This document shows, one piece after another, positions 1-12,570 of a DNA stretch of 64,000 nt. Location of the stretch: contig OY992832.1 of NCBI GenBank assembly GCA_963921425.1, forward strand, positions 12,957,249-13,021,248. The letters run 5' to 3'. The first letter of the stretch is position 1. Each line of letters begins with the position of its first letter. The stretch comes from Dryas octopetala (taxonomy: Eukaryota > Streptophyta > Magnoliopsida > Rosales > Rosaceae). The notes below the pieces were generated by a model. The model had not been told where the DNA came from. It made no database searches and worked only from the letters and a program-made list of their open reading frames with translations. Made by a program: the position numbers and the translations under genes.

Positions 1-3000
1 GTTGGATCGTGGACCATGCTTACAGAACTCAATGCATGTAATGTCTGCAGATTTGCTAATTGGGTGCTTATCTCGACTTGCATATCTTTAGATATGTTGA
101 ACATTGTTTGTTTATTGGAACCTATGCAGCAAAAAATCTGCTGAGTGGAATACCAGAGAATATTGGAAGCCTTTCTCGTCTTATTCGTCTTGACCTTCAC
201 CAGAACAGTGAGTCAATTTGGAATTGAAATACCTTAAATAACCCTTCTTGGGTATCATGTGAACTAATCTGTTCACTTTTCCTACTGTCTATGTTTACGA
301 GTTTTGCAGAAATTTTATCAATCCCACATTCAATAATGGGTTGTTGTTCACTTGCGGAGATTTATATGGGGTATCCACTGTTACATGATCCTTTTAAGTT
401 TTTAGGAGCATATAGTATTTAAAGATAACTTTTGCATCTTTCAAATTTATCTGGCACTGACATCAAATTTAAGGAATAATGCACTGTCAACACTACCGGT
501 GGAGATGGGGGCTCTTTCTCGTCTAGGAACTTTAGATCTTCAATCAAACCAGGTAGCTTGAATTTCATTTTATTTCTTTGCTATAGTTAATGTAAACTTA
601 TTTAGGAAGAACAACTAATTTTAAATTGTCTGCAAACTACTTCATTTGCATGCAGTTGAAGGAGTATCCTGTGGAGGCATGTAAACTGCGTCTTTCGATG
701 TTGAATCTTTCAAACAATTCATTGTCTGGATTGCCTCCTGATTTGGGTAAGGTTTGCTAATTGTAGGGTTGTATAAAAATATATATGGTAAATCTTCATA
801 GAAATTCCAAAATCCTGTAGGGTTTGTGATGCTCTAAAAACCTCTTGTTGTGTGTTTCACAGTTTGGGTTACATGAAGGGACTAGAATTCTACTCCTGAT
901 GCCCTAATTGGAAAACAGTTTATTAAAGTATGGATGAGCCCAAATTATTTTTGAGAAGATCACTGTCTTAATTCACTTTTGCAAGACCAATAGTTCCTGC
1001 TTTTAAAGTATTTCTTGTCTAGTGGCACAAGTTAGCACTAGTGTTAGCTATATTTCCCACAGGTGTGGTGGGATAGGGGTGGGTAGGCAAATGAAATGAT
1101 GGACTAAACTTTGAAGTGTTTGTTTATATTCAACTCAACAAAGCTCTTATGCCTACCTTCTCCTTACTTATGTAAGCATGTAAAAAATACAAAATTGATA
1201 GTTGACATGGTTGATTGATATTAAACATTCTTAATTGTTATTCTTTGTTTAGGCAAGATGACTACCCTGCGAAAACTTTTGCTTACTGGAAATCCTTTAC
1301 GAACGCTTCGAAGGTGAGAAACATTTTGTTGGCCCTTTTTGATTAAATGCTTCTTTTGAGTAAGTATATAGCCAACCAATATTTTCCTCTTGCAGCTCAT
1401 TGGTTTCTGGACCAACACCTGCTTTATTGAGGTTTCTTCGAAGTAGACTTTCTGAGAATGAAGGTACGCTCTTTTGACTATTTATGCATGACCGTTTCTC
1501 TTTTGCCTTTCTAACATGCAAATTCTGTACTTTTCCTTAGTATTGTAAAAGTTCCAAAGACACCATGAATTACAGTTTTCAACCAACTACTGTCTTAAAT
1601 AATTTAATTCAAGATTCTTATGTAGATGCTGAAGCGACAACTACAAAAAAAGAGGATGTGATTGCCATGGCAGCTCGATTGTCTATCACCTCAAAGGTAC
1701 TCTTGTAAGAATAATCATTTAATAGCTTCACATGTCAATTGGGGTGATCTCGATTATTCTAGCAGAGCTCAGAATTTATCTTTCATTTTAGTCTTTCTTT
1801 TTATTCAGGAATTTTGCACATAAAATGGTTTTTAATTTCAGGAACTTTCTTTGGAAGGGACGGGCTTGAGTGCTGTCCCATCAGAAGTATGGGAATCGGG
1901 TGAGGTCATAAAAGTTGATCTTTCTCGGAATTCCATCCAAGAGCTGCCAGTTGAACTTTCGTCATGTGTCCAACTCCAGGTAAACATCTTTGTACTTATC
2001 CTCTGTCTGCTCAATAGAAAAGAAAAATGGTATAGCAAAGGGCTATGTATGTTGGTGGTTTTTGTTTGATCTGTTGATGCATGTTCATTGAATTTAGTGC
2101 TAGATTAAAATTTGGTTGTGGCCTAATGTATGAAGGTTTATGGGTGCCTAAGGTAAGGCTAAATGGTGGAAAAGGTTAGGAGAAATACATTGCAAGAAAA
2201 GGGAAAAGGTTTGAATTGAAATCATAAAGAAAACTGAGGATCTGTTTGGAAGTGGTTCTGTATGAAGCACTTTTACTAAATAGCACTTTCGTTAGAACTA
2301 ATTTAAAGCACATAAAAAATGTCATTAAAAACCCAATTGCTTCTTACATGTTCACCTGCAAGTGATTACTGAAGAAGTAGCTATCAGGTGTTTTTCCATG
2401 AAGCATTAAAAGTGTAACTCTAGCCTGAAAAAGCACTTTTGTCTATTTCAGCCAAACACGACCAAATTCTCTTTTGGTTAAATGGAAGCGCCTTTGCTGC
2501 CAGAAGCACTCCCAAATACACCCTATCTCTTAGGTTTCTGTTTGGGACTAGTGTTAATTCTTCTTATTAGTCATGCATTGTGAACTCCAGTTGCTTTGAC
2601 GTTATACAAGTATGGTAATGGTGGCTGCTTCAAGCATCCAAATTACTATTCAGTTTTGAAAAAATTATGCCATATTGCTTCTGATCCAAGCCATTCATAA
2701 GTTGATAAATTTTTTCTCCTTTTTAAGTACTCTAAGTAATAAAATAGTCATTGATCATAAGCAGCCAATATCTGATTGGTCTTCTCTGGGGGCCAAGTTG
2801 ATTGGGTATTGCTGTCTACTGACTTACTGGACTCATTTCTTTATTTTTTTTTTAACTCAGTGACCGTATGTCAATTCATCTTACAATTATCCAAATGCGC
2901 AGACTTTAGTTTTATCCAGGAACAAGATTAAAGACTGGCCAGGTGCAATTTTAAGGTCACTTCCTAATCTTTCGTGTTTGAAGCTGGACAATAATCCATT

Positions 3001-5278
3001 AAGACAGGTAAATATATGTAACCAGTACGATAGTCTTTTTCTTGACTTGTTAATATATCAACTTCAATAATATGTAAGAGTTTTAATGAGAAACACACAA
3101 GAGATGTGGTCCATGACAAATATAAATCTGCATTTCACATGTTTTCATGATTTTCTTCCACTTGGTGTTGATTTGTTAGATTGTACATTCAATTGTTGGA
3201 ACTATTTAATTAATAAACAATTTGACTACTGCCTAGCCACTGTTTGGTTCAAGTCACTCTTTATTCTTTATGTAATAATGATCTATGATATGCTTGATAT
3301 AGAATAGTAGGAACTGTAGGATTGCTAATGCAACTTTTGTTTTCTTTTGGTATCAAGACACTCTACATGCTATAATTGTGTGAAAGTTAAGCGGATTAAT
3401 TTTACATGGAGAAGGATCAAATCACTTCTTGTGAGTTCCACATTATGATGATCTTTCTGGATTCTTTTTTGTTATATCTGAATAGAGTAGAAGCCTTGTG
3501 GTCAAAAACAAGTTGAAGCCCACACTTATGCTGAACTGTAGATACTTCTTCTTGTGGGTGTGCCTGTGTGTATGCTACAATAGTAACATATATGTGATAC
3601 CCCATCCCGCACTACATAATAATTGAGGAATGGGGATAAGAGGTTTTGCACCATGACTTCTCAAAACCAAAGCTCTAATACCATGTTAAACTAATGATAC
3701 AATGTTAAACTAACACTGTTTCTCAAAAGATTTTAAGTTTTCAGGGGATGGGCCAACAATGTACATTAAACTAACATATTTGACTGCCCTCCCGATTTGC
3801 TTGACGTGTAGATTCCATCGGATGGATTTCAAGCAGTTCCTATGCTTAAGGTTCTGGATCTAAGTGGTAATGCAGCTTCATTACCAGAGCATCCCACATT
3901 TTCTAGCTTACCACATTTGCAAGAGCTTTACCTGAGGTTAGTGAACTTGTGAGACACACACACGCACTCACACATACAGAGAATATATGTGCATGCAAAT
4001 CCATGTCTTCTTGTAGATATGGAACTTTTTTTGCATATTTGCATACATCTATTTTCACGTTTTTTCTTTTTTAGGCTAAGCTACTTGTATTTTCACTTTG
4101 TAGACGAATGCAGCTATGTGAAGTGCCATCGGATATCTTGAGCCTGCAGCAACTGCAGATCCTTGACTTAAGCCAAAATTCCCTTCAATTGATTCCATTG
4201 GTAACATATTCCTTGATAAAGAAAATATTCAGCTTGTAATTCCCGTTATAAGTTTAAGTTTAAACGGGCTAGAGTGTTGAAAGAAAAAAGGATAGGAAAT
4301 TTATTCTTTAATAGGGTGGTCTTCTATAAAAAATAAACACTATAATAGGGTGTTGTTTTAATGAGTTGAGGTATTCTTTAAATGACATCCTTTTAATAAG
4401 GTTATTTTTATTGGATGAATGTTGTTCTACATTCCCACTTTATCTGTAGTATAGGTTATGTTCTAATGGATTTTGAAAAAAAAAAAGGACTGTTTAAAAT
4501 CCTTTGGCATTGGCATAGGTGGTACATCATTTGCTATTCGAATTCTTGATTGTCTTTGTTGATGTTGGCATGCAGGAGTTCAAAAATCTTACTTCTCTCA
4601 CCGAGCTAGGCCTATCTGACAATAACATATCAACACTTCCACCAGAGTTGGTCAGTACATGAAATCTTTCGCTTTTGTATTGATTTTTATATGTATGTTG
4701 GACCAGTAAGCAGATTTCATTTGGAATTGTAAACTGGGTCATATAATATGTTTGTCCACACTTGATTTGTTACCGTATTCTAAGCTAAAGGTTTTATTTA
4801 TTTACTTTTTTTTTAATCAGGGTTTGCTTGAACCTAGCTTACAGGCCTTGAGACTTGATGGAAATCCATTAAGAAGGTACGCTACATTTCTCCTCAATCC
4901 TCATTTCCTTAAAGTTTCACTGGAAGGCTTGTTGTCATTCTATAGCTTTGTGGTCTTAGTAGTACAAAATTTTCTACACAAATAAAAGAATTGACTCAAA
5001 AAAGTATATACCAGCTTGGCAACACACACCATTGAATTGCATGTTAATCAGTTACACTTGCTACTGCAAAGTGAATCTCATGGTAACATAATGATACGTG
5101 TACAATTTACATCATCCATATGATTCGTAGAGTTCTAAATTCCAATTTTGCTGGTTCTAATGCATCATCATTCTTCTCACTTTAATGTATATATTTGAAC
5201 AGCATTCGGAGGACAGTTTTAGACAGAGGAACCAAAGGTGTGCTGAAATATCTGAAGGACAAAATCGTTGAAGCCTAG
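1..5278 (+). CDS. LRR protein, At3g15410/LRRC40 type, 3' part (5' end outside window)
   Basis: Leucine-rich-repeat protein of the intracellular plant family typified by At3g15410 (LRRC40-like); the role in the family is poorly known and probably protein binding in the cytosol. Exon segments read as 1-37, 130-207, 310-370, 474-552, 656-746, 1253-1313, 1396-1463, 1626-1696, 1842-1979, 2903-3007, 3812-3936, 4104-4200, 4576-4650, 4821-4876 and 5203-5278, all with GT..AG borders and matching phases. Joined they give about 405 residues without a stop, ending at TAG 5276-5278. LRR signatures are clear ([41 protein letters not shown]), interrupted by a linker with [17 protein letters not shown] as in the family. 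The C-terminus [14 protein letters not shown] is the normal family end. The 5' half (about 10 repeats) lies left of the window. This is the only copy here without a lesion; the copies at 29906 and 48970 are dead. Exon borders are by eye. Confidence 0.9.
2242..2522. repeat. MITE-like element in an LRR intron
   Basis: The ends form an imperfect inverted repeat of about 30 bp: the left end contains GTTTGGAAGTGGTTCTG and the right end, read on the other strand, GTTTGGGAGTGCTTCTG. It lies in the 923-bp intron between exons 1842-1979 and 2903-3007. The same element is in the matching intron of both downstream LRR copies, so it was there before the LRR copies separated. No target-site duplication was resolved; hAT-like is a guess. 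Confidence 0.45.
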
Positions 5279-6345
5279 AATCTGTGCACATATCTCCCTT
5301 ATTGTCCAGATGTGCCTAAAATCTTGATTTCAAGACCTCATGCTTGTTGTATCATTTGAGTTTTTAATTAATATTTTCTTATACTTGCTAGGCCTGGCTT
5401 CGACACCCCGGGCCCCACCTCTTTGACTTCCTGTTGCATTGTATTATTTTTTATTTATATATTTCTGTTGTAATTGGAGCTTGACTTGTGGAGTTGTGGG
5501 TATTATGCGAATTTTACAAATATAGAAATTTTTACAGATAATGGTAACAGGACCTACTGAAGTAGTAGACTCTAGTAGTATTAGATTTTTTCCATTCTCC
5601 TAAATGTTAATGTAAACAAATCAATATTAGTGGAACTTAAAAACTTGCTCCATTGCATTGGTCTGTCAATTTTTTAATAAATTTTAAATTTTCATTTGAC
5701 CCTTAAAAAATCAAAACATAAAAATGAATAAAAGAAATCACTCACCTCTCCTCCCTTCCCTCCCCGGCAACGTTAGCGCTGGCCATGGAGACCAACACCT
5801 GTCCTCTAGCTATGGCCACTATATCATCGCTGATGACGATGGTTGCTTTCTTTTCATATTTTTGAAGCTTGAAAAAAGATTTTTTAAAAGTAATGAGGGA
5901 AAATTGGAAAAATAGGTGTTTTAAAGGACTGACTGCTGACTTCCATCAATATTTTCTTCACGTATCTCTTTTTTTTTTTTTTTTTTTTTTTCTCATTTTT
6001 CCTGAAAGCACAGATCATTTACATGCGTGCCAAAATATCATCTAGTCTATCTCATTGCTAAAAAATCTTGGGTCATATTCATATAATCATATACATCAAT
6101 GTTGATGGAGAAAATGGTGGAATAAAAATGGAGTAGTGAGTAGTTTTAACTTTTTGTAGTGGTAAATAGTAGTGAGAGTAAAAGAAAACTGAAAAGTTTT
6201 TTTTTTTAGTTTATTAATTATGGGAAAATATAATTGAAGTTGGGGTTGTATTAATTTCACAATCATAAAAAAAAAAAAAAAGGTACATAGTAAATACAAC
6301 TATACAAGTAAGTTAAGTAACACAATAACAGAAACTCTGGCTTCC
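5279..6345. other. Intergenic, no gene seen
   Basis: Holds the presumed 3' UTR of the LRR gene, a short GC-richer stretch near 5740-5850, a T-run at about 5969-5991 and AT-rich DNA up to the exonuclease-like gene promoter. Short open frames here have no recognisable motif or splice context. Confidence 0.6.
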
Positions 6346-6353
6346 TATATAAA
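6346..6353 (+). promoter_or_regulatory. TATA box of exonuclease-like gene
   Basis: TATATAAA lies about 120 bp upstream of the ATG at 6472. The leader between them contains a (GA)n run at about 6440-6463 just before the start codon, common in plant 5' UTRs. Confidence 0.65.
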
Positions 6354-6471
6354 GCTGCACCGTGGTCACAGTCATTTCATCCCCGCCACTCCACACAATT
6401 TCTCTCTGCAACTTTTCAGTAACCGTTTTCAGAAACTGTGAGAGAGAGAGAGAGAGAGAGAGACAGTGACC

Positions 6472-7242
6472 ATGGTGCTCGACGTCACCCTCAAGCGCAT
6501 CGAGTTCACGAAGCCGGAGCCCAATTACGACGCCTACACCGTCCACGTGGGATCCCACCGCATCCTGACCGTTGAAACCTACTCCGACAGCACCGTCACC
6601 AAGTGGCTGAAGCAAATCCTGAAGCGCCGCTCCTCCAACACGGCGGGCCCCACCAAAAGGTCCTCCGACGCCGCCACCATTTACGTCGGCCTCGTCGCTG
6701 AGTCGGAGTACGTGAAGTACACGAGCAAGGGCCTCAAGGACGTCCCCTACGAGGTCCTCGCCATCTCCGTCGGGTCCCACACCATGGTCTACAACCTCCC
6801 CTACCCGGAACCACAGGAACGCCTCGTGCGGAGGTTCATCAACGCCTTCTTCGCCAACCCTAGGGTGGTGGTACTCGCCACCGACATGGCCAACGTGGCG
6901 GCGAAGCTAAAGCGACTCCACGGCCTCGAGATCAGGAACGCGGTGGACCTCAACGAGCTCGCGGTGAAGAAGCTCAGGCGCGACGATCTGGACCTTGCTC
7001 GCTACGATCTAGACCGTCTGGCTAAGGTCGTGCTCGGGAAACAGGTCGACGTGGATAGGCCTGAGGAGAAGCTGGAGTGGTACACGCTTGCGAAGCTCAA
7101 GTTCTTCACTCTTGACTCGTACCTCTGCTTCTTGGTCGGTGCTGAGCTGTTCAAGGCCGTTGACGGCGGCGCTGGTGCTGGTGCTGGTATTTGTCCTGGA
7201 GGTGCTTGTTCTGCAAAGAAGAACAAGAAGATGATGAAGTAG
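6472..7242 (+). CDS. Werner-syndrome-like 3'-5' exonuclease family protein, active site degenerate
   Basis: Intronless gene for 256 residues, with a GC-rich coding sequence very unlike the AT-rich flanks. The ATG at 6472 is chosen over an upstream GTG because it sits in a good context (GACCATGG) behind a TATA box and leader. The fold matches small plant WRN-like DEDD exonucleases: an N-terminal YDAYTVHVGSHRILTVETY strand region, motif I position TIYVGLVAESEY (about residues 66-77), the motif II region ATDMANVAAKLKRLHGLEI, and motif III as FFTLDSYLCFLVGAELF near the end. In active family members motif I reads GLDxEW; here the Asp is replaced by Val (GLVAE), so metal-dependent nuclease activity is doubtful. 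The C-terminus is a Gly/Ala run, then a CPGGAC motif and a lysine-rich tail. No copy is present in the two downstream units. Function could be nucleic-acid binding; this is inference. Confidence 0.8.
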   Translation: MVLDVTLKRIEFTKPEPNYDAYTVHVGSHRILTVETYSDSTVTKWLKQILKRRSSNTAGPTKRSSDAATIYVGLVAESEYVKYTSKGLKDVPYEVLAISVGSHTMVYNLPYPEPQERLVRRFINAFFANPRVVVLATDMANVAAKLKRLHGLEIRNAVDLNELAVKKLRRDDLDLARYDLDRLAKVVLGKQVDVDRPEEKLEWYTLAKLKFFTLDSYLCFLVGAELFKAVDGGAGAGAGICPGGACSAKKNKKMMK

Positions 7243-7403
7243 CTCGTGTAGGTGTACGGACTATCGATCTATCCCTCTGTTAATTTCTTGTCTGTTTGGT
7301 TTATAGTATGTAGTAGATTAGGGCTCCTAAATCCTATTATCAGTCTGTTGAATCGCAATGTTGTTGTTCGTTGTTTGCTTTGGGCTCTTCGGATTTACTA
7401 TTA

Positions 7404-7700
7404 GCAATTTTCTTGCTGTTATGCTGAACAGTGTTAAGTGCTATATGAAACTCGTATTTTCTTTCATTTTCCCTGCGTTTTTCTCGGAAAACAAACAGAA
7501 GTCCAGAATTAGTTAGTTACTGCTTATTCCTCTGCAAGTTTAGTACAACTGCCGTTTTTTGGTTTTAGCAATTTTCTCGCTGATAGGTGAACAGTTCCAT
7601 GCATTTTCTTTCATTTTCCCTTTTGTTTTCTCGGAAAACAAACAGAGGTCCGGAATTAGTTAGTAATTGCTTGCTCTGCAAGTTTAGTGGTTGCTACTGC
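7404..7700. repeat. Imperfect tandem duplication of about 150 bp
   Basis: Two neighbouring segments (about 7404-7560 and 7566-7700) share strings such as TTTCTTTCATTTTCCC, TCTCGGAAAACAAACAGA and GAATTAGTTAGT in the same order. It lies in the 3' flank of the exonuclease-like gene and may include its polyadenylation region. Confidence 0.7.
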
Positions 7701-9879
7701 GTAGCTGGGATTTTCCTCAGAACGTAGGTCTAATGATTTTTTTTGTCTTTTTCCGGGTACGAGTCGCGCGCGCTGTAGTGGTGGTCTGCAGAGTGTGCAC
7801 TGCGTGAGCGCTGTACGGGTTTAGGGATCAGAGACGCGCCTACGTGCGCGTGGCTTGTTCCACGATCCCTGGCGGTGGTTGTCCAGTTTGTTAATTACGA
7901 TTCCGTTGCCAACTTACGGTTCTGGCCTATATATACGCATGCCTGTATGAATTTGATTTGTTGGGAGGTTTTTTTGTTTTTTTCAAAGGGAGAGATGCAT
8001 GCGATGAAAATAAATAATAATCAAATATGTAATCCCTTTTTGGGCAGTACCGTGATGTGATAATTAATAATACTAGTATTTCAAATATGCCTTTGATTAG
8101 GGCATATAAATATTGTTAATTTGTTACACTTGGTTGATTTGAGGAACCCTTTGTTTTAATGGATTCATATGATTTATAATTTATGATTGATTATTGGGTC
8201 GTTTTATATCATTTTCAATCACTATTTTCGAAATACATAATATCAAAATACCAATAGAACCAATTGATTTGAGCCGTAAATAAGGCTCTTGGTTTTTGGT
8301 ATTATAATCAATATTTGTTTGTAGGATTTAATGTTAAAACTGGATAAAAGTCTATCAAACTTTATGAAAAAAGTATAATAAACTCAATTAAGAACTCTTA
8401 TGGAAGTCTATCATTAGTTTTTGTGGAGTCTATGAAAGTCAATGACACTATATAAACTCTGCAAAAATCTACCCACTTAAAAAAACGTCTATAAAAATGT
8501 ATATAATTAAATTTACATTGAATCCACGTACCCCCTTAATGTTCAGCCAGTGAAAAAAAACTGGTGCGACCAAGTATATAATAAGAGTCAATAACAAAGA
8601 ATAATAAAAAAAGAGATGATTGTTCAGCAAAAAGAAAAAGATGAGAAATGATTAGGTAAGGAACACAAAACACATATCAATCCATGAGTTGTACCGAGCT
8701 GAACCGGGTGTTGGCATGGGTGAGTTGTCGTAAGCTGATGGGATCAGCCAACAGATCGAGACAGACCCAGGTCCAAGTTTACTTGGGGGTAGGCAAAGTG
8801 GTATTGCATCTCGCGAAGGTGAGCAGAGAGGAAGGAAATTTCTTCAACAAAATGGTGCCAATATGTTTATGATGGAAGGCATGCACAAAACTTGGGGTTT
8901 CATTCTTGTATTTTGTGCATCCATTCAATGACTTCTCTGCCACTCAAGGTCCATTCTAAGTAACATGTTTTTGAAAACATGCAAGAAAACACTGCTTTTA
9001 GATTGGAAGAGAAATATTAAACAAAAGATACTCTTAACATTGTTTATTATAATGCGCGCATCTCTCTTTGAAAAATTTCAAATGTCATTATGACTCATAC
9101 AGAGCTATTATTGCTTCCAAACTCAATCTCAAATTTTTATTTATTTATAGTTGTGGAAAAACGGGAGTTTTGCACTCGGATTCATCTTGAAGAATGAGGC
9201 ATCCATATTGTTGCCTGTTACATGGAAGTGCCTGTGTAATCAATGCCTTTTTCTTCCAAAGCAAGTCTCACCCTTTGCCTGTCCAATGACTATGGGTGGT
9301 GATATAACTGCATGACTTATTAACATCAGCTCTTGGGATATATGTTTCGTTTCGTCTTTGAATCTTGAGGTCTGCAAATGGTAAGACAAAATTGATTAAC
9401 ATCATTCACGAAAGTAAGTTTATTATATATTTAATAAGAGGTAAATTTCCGGATTAGTAACAGAAAAATAAAATGAAAAACCATAATGAAATACTACAAA
9501 GTATACCACAATAATTTTATAGACACTTTAAAAGACATTAGCCAGCTCCCAAAGGAGCACAACATGAAGCCCCCTCAACAAAAACAACAACGTACGTTGA
9601 CCCAGCAGCAACTTACTTAAACCTCAACCCCCAACACCCCACTTCCATGAACAACTTTCGAATTCTAGCTAGTTACTATTCTTGAATGCCTTCTCACAAA
9701 GTTTGATTTTTTTGATTGCATAACAACCTTAGCATCGCCCTTCATAACAGCTTAATAATTATAATGAAACGAATCACATCTTGGATTCGTATAACCTTTA
9801 GCTATGTTTAAATTTGCATCTTCACTTGGTTTAAGTTTGCTTGTTCACTTGGTTTAATCATCATCATCATACTCCTCCA
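7701..9879. other. Intergenic, mostly AT-rich
   Basis: A GC-rich patch at about 7755-7870 is followed by AT-rich DNA. The only recognisable content is the SET-methyltransferase-like remnant near 8735 and, from about 9530, a block (CATTAGCCAGCTCCC, then GAAGCCC) that also occurs at 35405 and 54483, marking the return of homology to the downstream units. Confidence 0.5.
8735..8795 (+). pseudogene. Decayed fragment matching the SET-methyltransferase-like pieces at 35484 and 54544
   Basis: The stretch containing GATGGGATCAGCCAACAG and CCAAGTTTACTTGGG aligns with 35835-35885, where the same region encodes the SQWDQSAERDPAPSLL segment. Only some 60 bp are recognisable, without an open frame. It shows that this fragment was already between the LRR gene and the kelch-like gene before the 19-kb duplication. 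Confidence 0.5.
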
Positions 9880-10060
9880 AGTAAATGAGTAACGCCCTGC
9901 CACAGAAGGGCAAAAGGTCCACCAGAGCACATGTACTTAACACATGGAAGAGAATAGTCTCCTCTCCATTCTTGCTTCCAGTCAGCGAGACCAAAGCTTA
10001 AACTGGATTTTCTGGGCTTTAGACCAAGATCTTGGTACCCCCAATTCCATAGAGATTAAA
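9880..10060 (-). pseudogene. Decayed kelch-like gene fragment
   Basis: Strings such as CGCCCTGCCACAGAAGG and ACCAAGATCTTGGTACCCCC match the kelch-like genes (compare 38938-38955 and 39080-39105) in the same order and orientation, with the intervening sequence lost. It is a second relic beside the larger dead copy at 11341. No open frame. Confidence 0.5.
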
Positions 10061-11340
10061 AAGAAAAAGTTGAATGGTGGGGCAGGGAAAAAGGGATCAA
10101 TGGAAGCTCCGACAAGCATGATGTGCTTGATTGCATTGAAAAAGAGAAAAAGAAGGAAACAAATATTGTAATAGATTTGGTGCAAGTATTGTATATGAGA
10201 GTTCACATCAAATAAGAATATATTTTTCTTTAATTTGGTTTATGATTATATTCCCTGCTGCAAAGTACTGAGTAAATGCAGGGGACAAGGGAATTAGCAA
10301 ACTAGCCATTGCATACAAACCCATCTTCTTTGGCTATACACTTATATATGAATCTAAAACTTGCTCAATGTGTACACGTACTAGTCTATTCATTTAATAA
10401 TAAAATAGATCAAGTGATCACTACCCTCTAATTGCCTTTAGAAAAACATATATGATCAACCAAACATACATATTTAAATAAGCTAGACAAACAATACCAA
10501 AAGGTCCAAATTAACAAGCATTAGATTGCAATCAATTTACACAATAAAAGACATTTTTCTGCAACAAAAGAACCCCCTCTAGACGTTTCCCAAGCAAGGC
10601 TTAAAAAATTCAGGTATGCATCATTTCTAGTAATTATTTCAAGCCAGAACCAACCCAAATAATATATTCAAGTATTCCCCAACTTCCTCCTGCCCTATTT
10701 TGGTCCAAGGGAAAATGATAATACAAAGAAGAAATACATGCATACACTTAATTGGAATTTGTTTTTCGCTCTCTTTTTCCCATCTAAATGCAACAAGGTC
10801 ATTTACAACATAGGAAAGCATACATACATACAGCTAGTTTTCGGCTTGCTACCTATATATGTATTCATCCTCCAAATCTAAGAGCAGTACTAAGCGTGCT
10901 AGTACAGGAATGAGCATCACATCTACCATGCTCAAGTCTAAAGTCCACAAAACTCCACCATTTAATGAAATCTCCTTCAAATTAAGTATACCACAATTAT
11001 TTTATACACACACGTTAGTATTTATTCTTGACACTATAAAGTCTACCAAACTCCACCATTTAATGAAATCCTTCAAAGTATTCCTGAAGGAGCAACAGCA
11101 TGAAGCCCTCAACCAAAACGACAACGTTGATCCTAGAGCAACTTACTTAAACCTCAACTTAACCACCACACTTCCCTGAACAACTTTCAAATTCTAGCAA
11201 GTTACTATTCTTAAAGGCCTGCTCACAAAATATGATTTTCTTGATTGCATAACAACCCTAGCATCGCCCTTCATAACAGCTTAATAATTATGTTTCAGCT
11301 ACTAAAAAAATGATTTTTCAGGAAAAGAGCTTACACTGAG
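10061..11340. other. Intergenic with rearranged blocks of the downstream units
   Basis: Pieces of the downstream units' intergenic DNA appear here in a different order: ATGCATCATTTCTAGTAATT at 10617 matches 37628 and 56680, and the block with CCATTTAATGAAATCC near 11050 matches 35370 and 54430. No gene recognised. Confidence 0.5.
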
Positions 11341-12463
11341 TTACAGCACAAAGCAAGCAAGCAATTCGGCATTACTGGTCGAACCAGATTCTTGGGACCA
11401 GTCATATTCGAAAATATGAAAACCCAGGGGACGGTCGTTGAAAAGACTTGGTGGAGCACCAGGCCTTTTCTGAAAGGAAAAGTGAAATGTTGAGAGCAGA
11501 AGACGCATCTTGTCCATCTTGCTTTTCTTGTCCTCATCCATGAAATGGGAAACAGCGAGGCAGACGTATGGACCTCCTAGATGGACAAAACTAAACGGGT
11601 GTGCTTGAGTAACACAAAATTCAGGAGGGAGATGTGGCTTCATAGTATGGATGCGCTTAGGATCACAATTAGAAGCATGGGAGATGTGGTAGACTACTAC
11701 ACCCGAACCTTGTGCAGGCTCGAATTCATAGCTAAACATTAGCTTATCATCATCATTCTCCAACTCTACAACTAAAGCCCTGCCACAGAAGGCTTTGTTC
11801 GCTCGCCACCAAGATCTTGGTGCCCACAATTGCATAAGAGAAGAGAGTACCAAAGAGTGAATGGCGTGGGATGTGACAACCAGAGGGAAATACCAGGGTC
11901 GGCATGGTCACCCATTTCTGGGTTGCCGGGCAGAATACCTCAAAAGACAAGAGGTGGCGACGACATTGAGGACAACCCGCCAGAGCATAGAGAGCACCGT
12001 CCACCTCAACCACCAAGGGTTGAGGCTTCTCTTCTTGGAATTCCCCAAACCTGCTTTGGGGATTGATATAAGGCTCAGAATCGACCAGGTTTCGATTGGT
12101 CTCGAACTCATAAACACTTTTACTATACTTCCGTTTGTGTAGAGAATACGGTGGTGCTTCATCATTGGGAATCAGGCCGCCGGCGAAAAGAATTTTTGAG
12201 CCGGAGACACCGACACCTGGAAAGGCCGGAATATCAGGGCCGCTGATAGAAGCCAGTTTTCGAAATTGGCTATTGGACTTGGAGGAGCAGCTCTCGCATT
12301 CGAATATTTTAGTCTTGAACCAAAAGGATAAATAGCATCACGATCAAACTCAAACTGACAGGAGCATGATAATAAATCTCTCACCTTGATGGCGTGGATA
12401 ACGTATATACAGAGACTTATCACCATCCACCTTCTCATTCTTAATCTTCACCCACTCATCCAT
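11341..12463 (-). pseudogene. Broken kelch-like gene (oldest copy)
   Basis: Homologous along its length to the intact minus-strand ORFs at 38497 and 57907, with start (ATG at 12463-12461) and stop positions conserved. The frame is split over at least four pieces. Visible lesions are a deletion of some 36 bp near the 5' end (the segment for VPAIPCYV is gone), several small indels, and loss of about 150 bp that in the intact copies encodes the proline-rich PAPPTPPPAP segment and following residues. Remaining parts keep recognisable segments such as VVEVDGALYALAG and FEYDWSQESG. It is the counterpart of the later copies in the older, diverged unit. Confidence 0.85.
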
Positions 12464-12570
12464 GCGGAGATCGAGCTGGGTCTGGGGCGACAAATTAATC
12501 ATTAATATATGTGTTTAGGGTTATTCCCAAACCTAGATCAAATTCCTCAAATTCCCAAAGTCTGACACCA

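Noticed and set aside
1221..1521. Minus-strand frames repeated in all three LRR copies
   Set aside because: They are antisense to LRR exons 1253-1313 and 1396-1463; conservation follows from the duplication.
3668..3690. PBS-like string (complement of TGGTATTAGAGC) in an LRR intron
   Set aside because: It resembles a retrotransposon primer site and occurs in all three copies, but no LTR or target duplication was found around it.
6313..6780. Minus-strand open frame of 155 codons
   Set aside because: It is antisense to the GC-rich exonuclease-like gene and crosses its promoter.
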